Below, one piece after another: positions 48,475-57,173 of a stretch of DNA of 64,000 bases. The stretch's first letter is position 1; every line of letters starts with the position of its first letter. A program made the position numbers and the translations under genes. The notes under the pieces were generated by a model, which saw only the letters and a list, made by a program, of their open reading frames with translations, was not told the origin of the DNA and made no database searches. Source of the DNA: DASUNQ01 sp035536455 (GTDB lineage: Bacteria; Acidobacteriota; Thermoanaerobaculia; Multivoradales; UBA5704); contig DATLOC010000058.1 in assembly GCA_035536455.1 (NCBI GenBank), positions 1-64,000 of the forward strand, read 5' to 3'.

Positions 48475-50823
48475 CCGGCGGTCCCAAGCACCGAACGCCG
48501 CCAGGCTCAGCAGCGCCAGCGCCGTGCCGGCGAGGCCCCAGAGGGGGGGGCGGCGGTCGACCCAGATGCGGACGCGGTGGCGGCCGGGGGGGACCTCGAC
48601 GCCGAGGCGGTAGAGGTTCGCCACCGTCAGCTCGACGGGGCGGCCGTCGAGCGTGGCCTTGTAGATCGGCAGGTGGGCGCGCTGCACGACGAGGACGCCG
48701 GGCGAGCGCGCCTCGACCTCGACCTCCAGCGCCTCTCGCTTCTCCCAGAGCAGCCGCGCCGTGCCGCCGGCGCCGCGGCGCGCGCGCACCTCGTCGCGCA
48801 CCACCACCTGGCGCCAGGGGTTGAAGTCCGGCGCCGCCAGCATCTTGAAGGCGTGCGTCATCGTCGGCGCCGGCCGCACCTCGCCGGCGAAGAGCACCCG
48901 CGGCGCCCGCCCGCGCAGCGCGTAGACGAAGACCTCCTGCCCGAAGCTCGGCTCGCGCCGCACCAGCCAGGCGTAGGGCTCCGCCTCCTTCGCCAGCTCG
49001 CGGGTGATGAGCAGGAAGTCCACCCCCCAGGCGGCGAGCAGCCGCACCCGCTCCGGGTCCTTGCTCTGCTTGACCGCGCCGCGCGCCATGCGGGTCATGA
49101 AGGCGTCCAGCCCCTCGGGCGAGGTGTTGAGCTGGTAGCGCACCCCCCAGAGCGGCCCGGCCAGCGGGTAGAGGTCGTGGAAGGCGCGCCGCTCCACCCA
49201 GCGGTTGAGCGGCTCGGGGAAGCGGGCGCGGTCCTTCCACCTGCCGAAGAGCTCGAGGAAAGAGGCGTGCTCGGCGTAGGAGCCCGCCGGGACCTCCGCG
49301 GTCAGCGCCGGCCGCCGGGTGTAGGGGAGGACGGCGTCGCGCGCCGCGAGCGGCGCCAGGAAGAAGAGCTGCGCGCCAGCGTGGATCAGGAGGGCGGCGG
49401 CGCCGGCGGCGAGCGGCCGCTTTCGCAGCAGGCCGCAGGCGAGGAAGATGGCCGCCAGGACGAGGAGCGAGATCAGGCAGAGGCCCGCCCAGCGCGTGCG
49501 CTCGCTGAGCTCGAACTGCTCGGAGAAGCGCGGCGGGATGAGGAAGCCGCTCACCCGCCGCGCCGGCTCCGGCAGCCAGGTGAGCACCGCCCAGAAGCAG
49601 CCGAGCAGCAGGATGAGGACCGCGAAGCCGGCGCGGAAGACGGCGCGCCGGCCGCGCTCGAAGACCTGCTCGAAGCCGATGCCGCAGAGCACCGCCGCGC
49701 CGACCGCCACGAGCAGCCAGAACTTGACCGGATACCGGAAGGCCTCGGCGCGCGGCAAGGAAAAGAGCCAGGCGGCGAGCGGGTTGAAGCGCCCGAGGGC
49801 CAGGAAGACCCCGAGCGCGACCGAGCTCCACGCCCACCAGGCGGCGCGCCGCCGGCGCGGCAGGCCCGACGCCGCGGCGAGGACGAGCGCCAGGAGCCCG
49901 GGGTAGAGCGCGTAGTAGTAGGGCTGCCAGTTGGTGTAGAAGCGCCGCCCCCAGAAGCCGCCGATGCCGATGCGGTCGGGGCGGCCGAAGAAGAAGGGGA
50001 GGAACTGCTCGGGGAGCTGCCAGGGGTCCCAGCTGGCGACCGTCGTCGCCTCCCGCCCGTACCCCTGCCCGCGCTGCGACAGCGGCAGGATGCGCAGGAA
50101 CTCGACAAGCTGCGGCGCGGCCAGCAGCGTGCCGCAGACGAAGGCGAAGGCGAGCGGCGCGAAGGGGGCGAGGCGGCGGCCGGAGCGCACGGCGACCGCG
50201 CTCCAAGCGAGGACCGCGGCGAGGAGCGCGGTGACCGGGTCGCCGGCGAGGAGCAGGAGCGCCCAGAGCGCGGCGACCGCCGCGACCCGCCAGCCGCGCC
50301 GCCGCTCCGCCTCGGCCAGCCGCAGCGCCGCCGCCACCAGCGCCGGCGCCAGCGTCGCCCCCGCGATCAGGTTGTAGAAGGTGAGGTTCGAGAGGTAGAA
50401 GCCGGAGAGCCCGTAGCAGACCCCGGCCGCCCAGGCGGCCGGCGGCGAAAGGCCCCAGGCCCGCCCCAGCCAGGCCATGGCGAAGGGCGCCAGCAGCACG
50501 TGCAGCCAGAAGTGGGCGTTGAAGGCCCAGAAAAACGGCGCCGCGAGATAGAGCAGGTTGTCGGGGTAGAGCGGCACCGCGTTGAGGTTGCCCAGGAGCG
50601 GCTGGCCGCCGGCGCGGTAGACGTCGAGCAGCGGCAGGTAGCCCTCGCGCATCGCCTCGGCCTGCGCCCACTTCATCTCCAGGTGGGCGTTGAAGACGTC
50701 GCGCATGAAGAGCGTCTCGGTGCCGCGCACCAGCGGCAGGAAGACCCAGACGAGGAGGAGCAGGAGCGCCGCGGCCTGCCCCCAGGGGACGCCGCTGCGG
50801 GCGAGACGGGCCGAGAGGCTCAC
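48361..50823 (-). CDS. YfhO-type polytopic membrane protein (second of a paralogous pair)
   Basis: This 820-residue protein has an N-terminal stretch of about 12-14 hydrophobic helices with YfhO/GT-C hallmarks (TLFMRDVFNAHLEMKW, NLNAVPLYPDNLLYL, GLSGFYLSNLTFYN). A soluble C-terminal domain follows with a last helix near residue 775. Family members are linked to surface glycan modification, but reactions are mostly unproven. The GTG at 50823 overlaps the stop of the preceding gene (GTGA). The last 40 or so residues are encoded antisense to higA and are unlikely to be native. Confidence 0.78.
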   Translation of the reverse strand: MSLSARLARSGVPWGQAAALLLLLVWVFLPLVRGTETLFMRDVFNAHLEMKWAQAEAMREGYLPLLDVYRAGGQPLLGNLNAVPLYPDNLLYLAAPFFWAFNAHFWLHVLLAPFAMAWLGRAWGLSPPAAWAAGVCYGLSGFYLSNLTFYNLIAGATLAPALVAAALRLAEAERRRGWRVAAVAALWALLLLAGDPVTALLAAVLAWSAVAVRSGRRLAPFAPLAFAFVCGTLLAAPQLVEFLRILPLSQRGQGYGREATTVASWDPWQLPEQFLPFFFGRPDRIGIGGFWGRRFYTNWQPYYYALYPGLLALVLAAASGLPRRRRAAWWAWSSVALGVFLALGRFNPLAAWLFSLPRAEAFRYPVKFWLLVAVGAAVLCGIGFEQVFERGRRAVFRAGFAVLILLLGCFWAVLTWLPEPARRVSGFLIPPRFSEQFELSERTRWAGLCLISLLVLAAIFLACGLLRKRPLAAGAAALLIHAGAQLFFLAPLAARDAVLPYTRRPALTAEVPAGSYAEHASFLELFGRWKDRARFPEPLNRWVERRAFHDLYPLAGPLWGVRYQLNTSPEGLDAFMTRMARGAVKQSKDPERVRLLAAWGVDFLLITRELAKEAEPYAWLVRREPSFGQEVFVYALRGRAPRVLFAGEVRPAPTMTHAFKMLAAPDFNPWRQVVVRDEVRARRGAGGTARLLWEKREALEVEVEARSPGVLVVQRAHLPIYKATLDGRPVELTVANLYRLGVEVPPGRHRVRIWVDRRPPLWGLAGTALALLSLAAFGAWDRRLRSPDRPASGPAAAGGAPGPELQRELTAEHSGVAGES

Positions 50824-53039
50824 GCGACGCTCCCGCGCGCCCGCCGCCGCGCCGGCCAGAGCCCGAGCGCCAGCGCGGCGGCGAGCGCCGCGGCGCCGGC
50901 GGCCGCGGCGGCGACCTCCGGTCCCGCCGGCACCGCCAGCACGACGCGGTGCCGTCCCGGCGGCAGCTCGACGCCGAGGAGCGCCAGGTCCACCGGCAGG
51001 GTGGCGAGCGGCCGGCCGGCGCTCGTCGCGCGGTAGAGCGGCTGGAAGGCGCGGCGGAGGACGAGGAGGCCGCCGGGGGAGTCGACCTCCACCTCGAGGC
51101 GGTCGGGGCCGGCGCGCAGCGCGCGCACCCGGCCGCCGGGCCGGTGCGCGACCGGCCGCGAGGCGACGACGCGCGCCAGCGGGTCGGCGGCGACGCTCAC
51201 CGCGCGGAAGGCCTCGGCGGGGATGTCCGCGACCGCCACCTCGCGCGGCCACCAGGCGACGGGCGCGGGGGCGACGACGTGGGCCAGGAAGCTCACCGTG
51301 CCGGCGCGCTCGGCCGCCTCGACGAGACGCAGGCGCGGCGTCGCCGCCGGCTCGTGCAGCACCGCGGCGTCGACGCCGAGCGCGCGCAGCCAGTTGGCGC
51401 GCTCCGGCCAGTCGATCCCCGGCAGGTTCCGCTGCAGCAATCCGGCGAGCGGCGACTGCATCCCTTCGAGGTCGGGCGCGATGGGGTAGGCGAGGCCGTG
51501 CAGGACGCCGGGCGCGGGGTCGAGGTCGAGGGCCGAGAGCCGGAGCTGCGCGGCGTAGGAGGTGTCGGCGAGGCGGTAGGCGGGGCGCGGGTTGCCGAAG
51601 GGGCTGGCGGTCGTCGAGCTGACGACCGCGGCGCCCGCTCCGAGCCGCTCGGCCCAGGGGGTGGGGCGGGCGAAGTCGGCGACCGGCGCCGTCACCGCGA
51701 GGCCGCCGAGCGGCAGGAGCGCCAGGAGCTGCGCCGCCGCCAGATTGCCGGCCCCGCCGCGGGCGGCGCCCCAGGCGGCGAGCCCGAGCGCCGCGGCGGC
51801 GAGCGCCAGCAAGCCTGCCCAGAGGCCGGCGAGCGCGGACCCCACCGCGAGCGCCCCGCCGGCGAGCGCCAGCGCCACGCAGGCGAGGGCCGCCGCGCCG
51901 CGCCAGCGCCGCTCGGCGAGCGCGCGCTCGCAGCCCCAGCCGGCGAGGAGCGGCGCCGCCAGCGCCGTCCAGAAGAGGAGCTTCTCGGGGTAGCGGGCGA
52001 GGCCGCGCGACAGCGTCATGAGGGCGTCGCCGCCGAGCCCGGCGGCCCAGGCGCCGACGAGGCCGGCCGCGGCGAGCACTGCCCAGGAGCGCCCGCGCCG
52101 CGCGCCGAGGACGGCCAGCCAGAGCCCCACCGCGCCGCACGAGATGGTCAGGACGTACGGCGGCTCGCCGCCGAAGCCCAGCGGCCCCAAGTCCCAGGGC
52201 ACGCCGCGCGGAAAGGGCACCAGCAGCTCGGCCAGGCGCCAGGGCGCGAGGGCGTAGCCGCCGCTCCCCGGGAGCGTGCCGTAGGCGCCGCGCAGGGTGA
52301 AGGAGAGGACGCGCGCCGTGGCCACCACCTGCGGCAGCGCGACGAGGAGCCCCAGCCCGCCGATCGCCGCCGCAACCGGCACCCCGCGGCGCAGGCCGCG
52401 CCCCGCCGCGGCGGCGAGGAGGAGCGGCACCGTCCCCAGCGCCGCGGCCACCGGCTCGCCGCCCAGGAGCGCCATGCCGCAGGCGGCGCCGCCGAGCGCC
52501 ACGCCGCGCCGGCCGCCGCGCACCGCGCCCCAGAGGACGAAGGGCCACCAGGCCGAGACGGCGAGCAGGTTGTAGAACGAGAGCCCGCTCATCACCCAAC
52601 CCGAGCCGGCGTAGGTGACCGCCGCCAGCAGTGCCGCGGCGCGCCCCTGGCCGAGGGCGCGCGCCAGCGCCCGCATGCCGAGCCCGGCGAGCAGCCAGTG
52701 CAGGGCGTAGTGCAGGTTGAAGGCGCTCCAGAAGGGGAGCGCCAGGTAGAGGACGTTGCCGGGGTAGAAGGCGAGGGCGTTCGGGTTGCCGCGGAACGGC
52801 TGCCCGAGCCCCCACGTCGGGTTGAAGGCCGGCACCCGCCCCTGCCGCAGCTCGGCGGCGCCGAAGGCCTTGAGCGGCAGGTGGGTGGCGAAGACGTCGC
52901 GGTAGCAGAGGGTGCGCCGGCCGAGCGCCAGGGGCAGCGCGATCCAGAGCCACAACCCGAGCGCCAGCGCCGCGGCCGCCGCGAGCGCCATCCGCTCGCG
53001 GTTCGCCCGCGCCGCACCGTTCCCTCGCGATCCCTCCAC
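50820..53039 (-). CDS. YfhO-type polytopic membrane protein (first of a paralogous pair)
   Basis: This 739-residue protein has the same plan as its downstream neighbour: a cytoplasmic N-terminus, an early external loop (LCYRDVFATHLPLKAFG), NPNALAFYPGNVLYL, about 12 membrane helices, a soluble C-terminal domain and a final helix. The pair probably arose by duplication. A role in exporting or glycosylating a surface polymer is inferred from the surrounding glycosyltransferases. The GTG at 53039 gives the longest product; the ATG at 52991 is an alternative. It diverges from the UbiA-type gene with only about 20 bp between starts. Confidence 0.78.
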   Translation of the reverse strand: MEGSRGNGAARANRERMALAAAAALALGLWLWIALPLALGRRTLCYRDVFATHLPLKAFGAAELRQGRVPAFNPTWGLGQPFRGNPNALAFYPGNVLYLALPFWSAFNLHYALHWLLAGLGMRALARALGQGRAAALLAAVTYAGSGWVMSGLSFYNLLAVSAWWPFVLWGAVRGGRRGVALGGAACGMALLGGEPVAAALGTVPLLLAAAAGRGLRRGVPVAAAIGGLGLLVALPQVVATARVLSFTLRGAYGTLPGSGGYALAPWRLAELLVPFPRGVPWDLGPLGFGGEPPYVLTISCGAVGLWLAVLGARRGRSWAVLAAAGLVGAWAAGLGGDALMTLSRGLARYPEKLLFWTALAAPLLAGWGCERALAERRWRGAAALACVALALAGGALAVGSALAGLWAGLLALAAAALGLAAWGAARGGAGNLAAAQLLALLPLGGLAVTAPVADFARPTPWAERLGAGAAVVSSTTASPFGNPRPAYRLADTSYAAQLRLSALDLDPAPGVLHGLAYPIAPDLEGMQSPLAGLLQRNLPGIDWPERANWLRALGVDAAVLHEPAATPRLRLVEAAERAGTVSFLAHVVAPAPVAWWPREVAVADIPAEAFRAVSVAADPLARVVASRPVAHRPGGRVRALRAGPDRLEVEVDSPGGLLVLRRAFQPLYRATSAGRPLATLPVDLALLGVELPPGRHRVVLAVPAGPEVAAAAAGAAALAAALALGLWPARRRARGSVA

Positions 53040-53060
53040 GCCCTCTTACAATACCCGCCG

Positions 53061-53933
53061 ATGCTCCGGCCGCTCGTGCGCTCGCTGCGGCCCACCCAGT
53101 GGGCCAAGAACCTGTTCGTGCTGGCGCCGCTCGTCTTCGGCCAGAAGCTGGACGACCCGGCGGCGGTGACGCGCGCGCTCCTCGCCCTCCTCGCCTTCTG
53201 CTGCGCCTCGAGCGCGGTCTACCTCTTCAACGACCTGCGCGACCGCGAGGAGGACCGGCGGCACCCACTCAAGAAGCTCCGCCCGATCGCCTCGGGCGCC
53301 CTGCCCGCGGCGGCGGCGGTGGCGGCGCTCGTCGTCCTCGGGCTCGGCGCGGTCGCGGCGGCGCTCGCCGTCGGCGGGCCGCTGGTGCCCGTCCTCGCGG
53401 GGTACCTCCTGCTCAACCTCGCCTACACCGTCTGGCTCAAGCACCAGGTCATCCTCGACGTCATGGCGATCAGCCTCGGGTTCGTGCTGCGCGTCCTCGG
53501 CGGCGCGGCGGCGGCGGCGGTCGAGGTGTCGTCGTGGCTGGTCCTCTGCACCATCTTCCTCTCCCTCTTCCTCGCCTTCTCGAAGCGCCGGCACGAGCTG
53601 ATCCTCCTGGCCGGCGGCGCCACCGAGCAGCGGCGCGTGCTCCACCACTACAGCCCCGCCTTCCTCGACCAGATGATCAACGTGGTGACCGCTTCGTCGG
53701 TGGTCGCCTACGCGCTCTACGCGGTCGCCCCCGAGACGGTCGAGAAGTACCACACCAAGTACCTGGTCTACACCATCCCGCTGGTGCTGTTCGGGATCTT
53801 CCGCTACCTCTACCTGATCTACCAGAGCCCGCAGCAGCGCAACCCGACCGAGGCGATCCTGGGAGACCCCCCCTTCCTCATCAACCTGGCGCTCTGGGGC
53901 GGCGCGGTGGTCTGGATCGTCTATGGCACCTGA
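53061..53933 (+). CDS. decaprenyl-phosphate phosphoribosyltransferase-like UbiA-family enzyme
   Basis: This 290-residue, nine-helix UbiA-superfamily protein begins RSLRPTQWAKNLFVLAPLVF, the characteristic start of DPPR synthases. It has the Asp-rich motif NDLRDREEDRRHP and a second motif around DVMAISLGFVLRVLGG. The family attaches 5-phosphoribose to decaprenyl phosphate, the first step to decaprenyl-phospho-arabinose or -ribose. Next to GT2, GT4 and GT-C genes it probably makes a lipid-linked pentose donor for surface glycans. Confidence 0.85.
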   Translation: MLRPLVRSLRPTQWAKNLFVLAPLVFGQKLDDPAAVTRALLALLAFCCASSAVYLFNDLRDREEDRRHPLKKLRPIASGALPAAAAVAALVVLGLGAVAAALAVGGPLVPVLAGYLLLNLAYTVWLKHQVILDVMAISLGFVLRVLGGAAAAAVEVSSWLVLCTIFLSLFLAFSKRRHELILLAGGATEQRRVLHHYSPAFLDQMINVVTASSVVAYALYAVAPETVEKYHTKYLVYTIPLVLFGIFRYLYLIYQSPQQRNPTEAILGDPPFLINLALWGGAVVWIVYGT

Positions 53934-54834
53934 GCGCGTCGCGGTCGTCATCCCCTGCCGCGACGAGGAGGCGACGGTCGCCAAGGTGGTGCGCGACTTC
54001 CGCGCCGCGCTGCCGGAGGCGGAGCTCGTGGTGGTGGACAACGCCTCGAGCGACGGCACCGCCGCGGCGGCGCGCGCCGCCGGCGCCACCGTCGTCCAGG
54101 AGCCGCGCTCGGGGAAGGGGTTCGCGCTGCTCTCGGGGCTGCGCCGGGCGCGCCCGGCCGACTACTACCTGATGGTGGACGGCGACGACACCTATCCCGC
54201 CGAGGACGCCGAGCGCCTCCTCGCCGCGGCGCGCGACGGCGCCGAGATGGTCGTGGCGACGCGCCTCGCCGGTGCCGAGGAGGGCGCCTTCCGCGCCGGC
54301 CACTCGCTCGGCAACCGCCTCTTCATCTGGCTGGTGCGCCTCCTCTTCGGCGTGCGCACGCACGACCTCTTCTCCGGCTACCGCGTCCTCAGCCGCCGCT
54401 TCCTCGAGGCCTGCCCGCTGATCGCCCAGGGCTTCGAGGTCGAGGCCGAGCTGTCGCTCCAGGCCGCGGTGCAGCGCTTCCCGGTGGCCGAGGTGCCGGT
54501 GCGCTACCGCGCGCGGCCGAAGGCGAGCCCGTCGAAGCTCCAGACCTACCGCGACGGCACCCGCATCCTCTTCGCCATCCTGACCTTCTTCCGCGACTAC
54601 AAGCCGCTCGCCTTCTTCGGCGGCCTGGCGGTGGTCTTCCTGGCGCTGTCGCTCGCCGGCGGCGCGGTCGTCATCGCCGAGTTCCTGCGCAGCGGGCTGG
54701 TGCCGCGGCTGCCGCTGGCGGTGCTCTCGGCGGCGCTCTTCATCCTCTCGGCCCTGTCGTTCACCTGCGGCGTGCTCCTGTCGTCGATCAACCGCCGCTC
54801 GGCCGAGCTCGCCTCGCTGCTGCCCTGGCGATAG
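53923..54834 (+). CDS. GT2 glycosyltransferase with C-terminal membrane helices (DPM1/GtrB-like)
   Basis: This 303-residue protein has a GT-A domain (AVVIPCRDEEATVAKVV; the metal-binding acidic motif in MVDGDDTYP; DLFSGYRVLSRRF), then two hydrophobic helices at about 225-250 and 260-290. It probably loads a sugar onto a polyprenyl phosphate. It overlaps the upstream UbiA-type gene by 11 bp, so the two are coupled. It is about 100 residues shorter than the other GT2 in this locus. Confidence 0.85.
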   Translation: MAPERVAVVIPCRDEEATVAKVVRDFRAALPEAELVVVDNASSDGTAAAARAAGATVVQEPRSGKGFALLSGLRRARPADYYLMVDGDDTYPAEDAERLLAAARDGAEMVVATRLAGAEEGAFRAGHSLGNRLFIWLVRLLFGVRTHDLFSGYRVLSRRFLEACPLIAQGFEVEAELSLQAAVQRFPVAEVPVRYRARPKASPSKLQTYRDGTRILFAILTFFRDYKPLAFFGGLAVVFLALSLAGGAVVIAEFLRSGLVPRLPLAVLSAALFILSALSFTCGVLLSSINRRSAELASLLPWR

Positions 54835-54849
54835 CGCGAGGGCGCGGCC

Positions 54850-56001
54850 CTGCACGTTCTCATCCTCTACGAGACCGTCTACCCCGACTTCATCGGCGGG
54901 GTGGAGACGCACAACCACGAGCTGGCGCGGGCGCTGGTGCGCCGCGGCCACGAGGTGACGCTGGCCGGCTTCTGCGGCGACCTCGCGGGCGAGCCGCCGG
55001 GCCTGCACGTGCGCTCGCTCGGCGACCTCGGCGGCCGCCTCTACAACCGCGAGGGTAAGCGGAGCACGCGCCAGGCGCTGCGCTTCGCCGCCGCCGCGGC
55101 GCGCTTCGACCTCGGGCCCTACGACGTGGTCGAGACGCCGAACATGCCCTACGTCCACCTCCTGCCGCTCGCCGCGCGCTGCCGCCGCGCCGGCAAGCCC
55201 CTGGTCGTCACCTGGTTCGAGCACTGGGGCGCCTACTGGCGCGAGTACGTCGGCGCGGCGAAGGCGCCGGCCTACCGCGCGGTCGAATGGGCGACGGCGC
55301 AGCTCGGCACGGTGGCGACGGCGACGAGCCGCCTGACCGCCGAGCGGCTGGCGGCGGCGCGGCGGCGGGGTGGGGTCGAGCTGGTGCCCTGCGGCATCGA
55401 GGTGGCGCGGGTGCGGGCGGCGGCGGCGGACGCCGAGCCGGGGGCGCCGCCGCTGCTCTTCGCCGGACGGCTGATCGCGCACAAGCGGCTGCCGTTGCTG
55501 CTCGCGACGGTGCGGCGGCTGGCGGCGGCGATGCCGGGGCCGGAGCCGCTGCTGACGGTCTTCGGGGAGGGGCCGGAGCGGGAGCGGCTGGAGGGGCTGG
55601 CGCGGGAGCTGGGGGTGGAGGGGAGGGTGCGGTTCCGGGGGCACGTGGAGCGTAGCGAGGAGGTGTGGAGGGCGATGGGAGGGGCGCGGATCGCGGTGCA
55701 GCCGTCGGGGCGGGAAGGTTTCGGTCTGTTTCCGCTGGAGGCGATGGCGGCGGGGTTGCCGGTGGTGTACTGCGAATCGGCGGAGAGTGCGGTGCCGGAG
55801 CTGGTGCGCGATGGGGTCGAGGGCGTTTGCTGCGCGCCGACTGCGGAGGCTCTCGCTTCGACGTTGGAACGGCTGCTGGTTGACGACGACGAACGGGGGA
55901 GACTCGCTGATGGAGCGCGTGCGAGGGCGGAGCTATATGACTGGGAGGAAATCGCGCGGCGGTTCGAAGAGATCTTCGGGTCGCTGGTTAGGCGCGCTTG
56001 A
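54850..56001 (+). CDS. GT4 glycosyltransferase, probably starting at a CTG codon
   Basis: This 383-residue GT-B enzyme has N-terminal HVLILYETVYPDFIGGVETHN, the donor-side motif LLFAGRLIAHKRL and the nucleotide-sugar EX7E-type region GREGFGLFPLEAMAAGLPV. It closely resembles the GT4 at 61438. No ATG, GTG or TTG occurs between the in-frame stop at 54832 and 54901, yet the preceding 17 codons clearly encode the conserved first strand. CTG at 54850, preceded by GAGGGCG, matches the paralogue's start. Starting at the GTG at 54901 would remove the first strand and the glycine loop. Confidence 0.85.
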   Translation: MHVLILYETVYPDFIGGVETHNHELARALVRRGHEVTLAGFCGDLAGEPPGLHVRSLGDLGGRLYNREGKRSTRQALRFAAAAARFDLGPYDVVETPNMPYVHLLPLAARCRRAGKPLVVTWFEHWGAYWREYVGAAKAPAYRAVEWATAQLGTVATATSRLTAERLAAARRRGGVELVPCGIEVARVRAAAADAEPGAPPLLFAGRLIAHKRLPLLLATVRRLAAAMPGPEPLLTVFGEGPERERLEGLARELGVEGRVRFRGHVERSEEVWRAMGGARIAVQPSGREGFGLFPLEAMAAGLPVVYCESAESAVPELVRDGVEGVCCAPTAEALASTLERLLVDDDERGRLADGARARAELYDWEEIARRFEEIFGSLVRRA

Positions 56002-56020
56002 GCGGCCGTTCCGGTGTGGG

Positions 56021-56185
56021 GTCCCGCAGGTCTCCTCCGCGCCGGGCGCTCCTTTGTGTCCGCGCTTCGCGTGCTGGTCCATACCTCTCTTGCCGGCAAA
56101 CACGTGCTTGCCTCCGCCGCCTCGCACGGTGGACTGCCACGGGGAGCGGACGGAGCGCCCGGCGCTCCAGAGATCCTGCGGGCCC
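56021..56185. repeat. long inverted-repeat element A (about 165 bp, MITE- or REPIN-like)
   Basis: The arms 56021-56063 and 56146-56185 are imperfect reverse complements sharing a 14-bp identical core (GGAGCGCCCGGCGC) and CCTGCGGG. Weaker pairing continues inward (GTGCTGGTCCA against GTGGCAGTCCA). The element lies just after the GT4 stop in a gap of about 440 bp that contains no gene. Confidence 0.7.
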
Positions 56186-56265
56186 TAGCACCGGCGGTGG
56201 AGCCAATGCTCATGTCTGCCCCCTCTTGGGTGGGGGCCGTCGTCACTTCAGAGATTGGAGTCATG

Positions 56266-56441
56266 GCGCCGCGTGAGGTGCCGGGCCAGAGGCCCGCGAA
56301 GCGGCGCGTTCGGGTGAGGGGGCCACTGCCGCACGCGAACGAAGCCGACCCGACTCATCCGCCACTGCGTCTCCCAACCAGGAACCCGCGAAGCGGGCGC
56401 GCCTCTTCGCGGGCCGGGTGGCCCGGCATCTCACGCGGCAC
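56266..56441. repeat. long inverted-repeat element B (about 176 bp, MITE- or REPIN-like)
   Basis: The arms 56266-56308 and 56398-56441 are reverse complements with few mismatches (GCCGCGTGAG, TGCCGGGCCA, CCCGCGAAG shared). Each arm also folds on itself through GGGCC/GGCCC. The right arm touches the stop codon of the methyltransferase gene and could act as its terminator. The size and spacing resemble element A, though the arm sequences differ. Confidence 0.75.
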
Positions 56442-57130
56442 TATCCGCCCCGTGCGGCACTCTTCTCTTTTGTCCCCACAGCCAGCAACGAGTCCCCGAA
56501 CCAGGGAGTCGTAACGACACGTCCAATCCGCCGCAGGGGCTTAAGCGACGCATTACCCTCGCCCACGTTGCAGAAGTTGGAGATGGTCGTCAGCTTCTCC
56601 ACCTTGAAGCCGGCTTCTTCGAGGGCGGTGTGGAGGGAGCGGGGGGAGAACATGTGGATGTGGGTGGGGTCGAGGTGCCAGCTCCAGTTGCGGCCGAGGA
56701 GGGGGCGGGCGAGGCTCTGCGCGTTGAGGGTGATGACGACGAACTTGCCGCCGGGGGCGAGGACGCGGTGGCACTCGGCGAGGGCGCCGGGGACGTCGCG
56801 GAGGTGCTCGATGACGTCGAGCATCGTCACCGCGGCGAAGCGGCCGTCTGCGAAGGGAAACGGTTCCTCGGCGCTGCCCGCCGCCACCTCCGCCCCCGTG
56901 CGCCGCCGCGCCTCCTCGACGGCGTGCGGCGCCACCTCGAGCCCGGCCGGCTCGTACCCCGCCCGTTCCAGCGCCGCCAAGAAGAACCCGTAGCCCGCGC
57001 CGACGTCCAGCACCGCCCCGCCCGCCACCCCGTGCGCCCGCAGCAGCCGGATCAGCCATTCCAGGTAACGCACCTTCCCCGGGTGCAGCTCGAAGTACTC
57101 CCGCTCGAAGTAGCCGGCCTCGCCGTGCAC
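56441..57130 (-). CDS. class I SAM-dependent methyltransferase
   Basis: This 229-residue Methyltransf_23-type protein has motif I VLDVGAGYGFFLAALE, the post-I acidic position in GLEVAP, and DVIEHLRDVPGALAECHRVL followed by GGKFVVITLN. Such enzymes in polysaccharide loci methylate sugars or aglycones; the acceptor is unknown. The GTG at 57130 is the start. It is transcribed against its neighbours, and its stop lies in inverted-repeat element B. Confidence 0.85.
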   Translation of the reverse strand: MHGEAGYFEREYFELHPGKVRYLEWLIRLLRAHGVAGGAVLDVGAGYGFFLAALERAGYEPAGLEVAPHAVEEARRRTGAEVAAGSAEEPFPFADGRFAAVTMLDVIEHLRDVPGALAECHRVLAPGGKFVVITLNAQSLARPLLGRNWSWHLDPTHIHMFSPRSLHTALEEAGFKVEKLTTISNFCNVGEGNASLKPLRRIGRVVTTPWFGDSLLAVGTKEKSAARGG

Positions 57131-57173
57131 GCGCGGATCGTAGCGCGCGGCACCCGCGGCGCTGTGCTAGACA

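Noticed and set aside
55988..55994. GTTAGGC heptamer resembling an integron attC core site
   Set aside because: It lies inside the last codons of the GT4 gene, no matching complementary core site or attC fold follows, and no integron integrase is present; chance occurrence.
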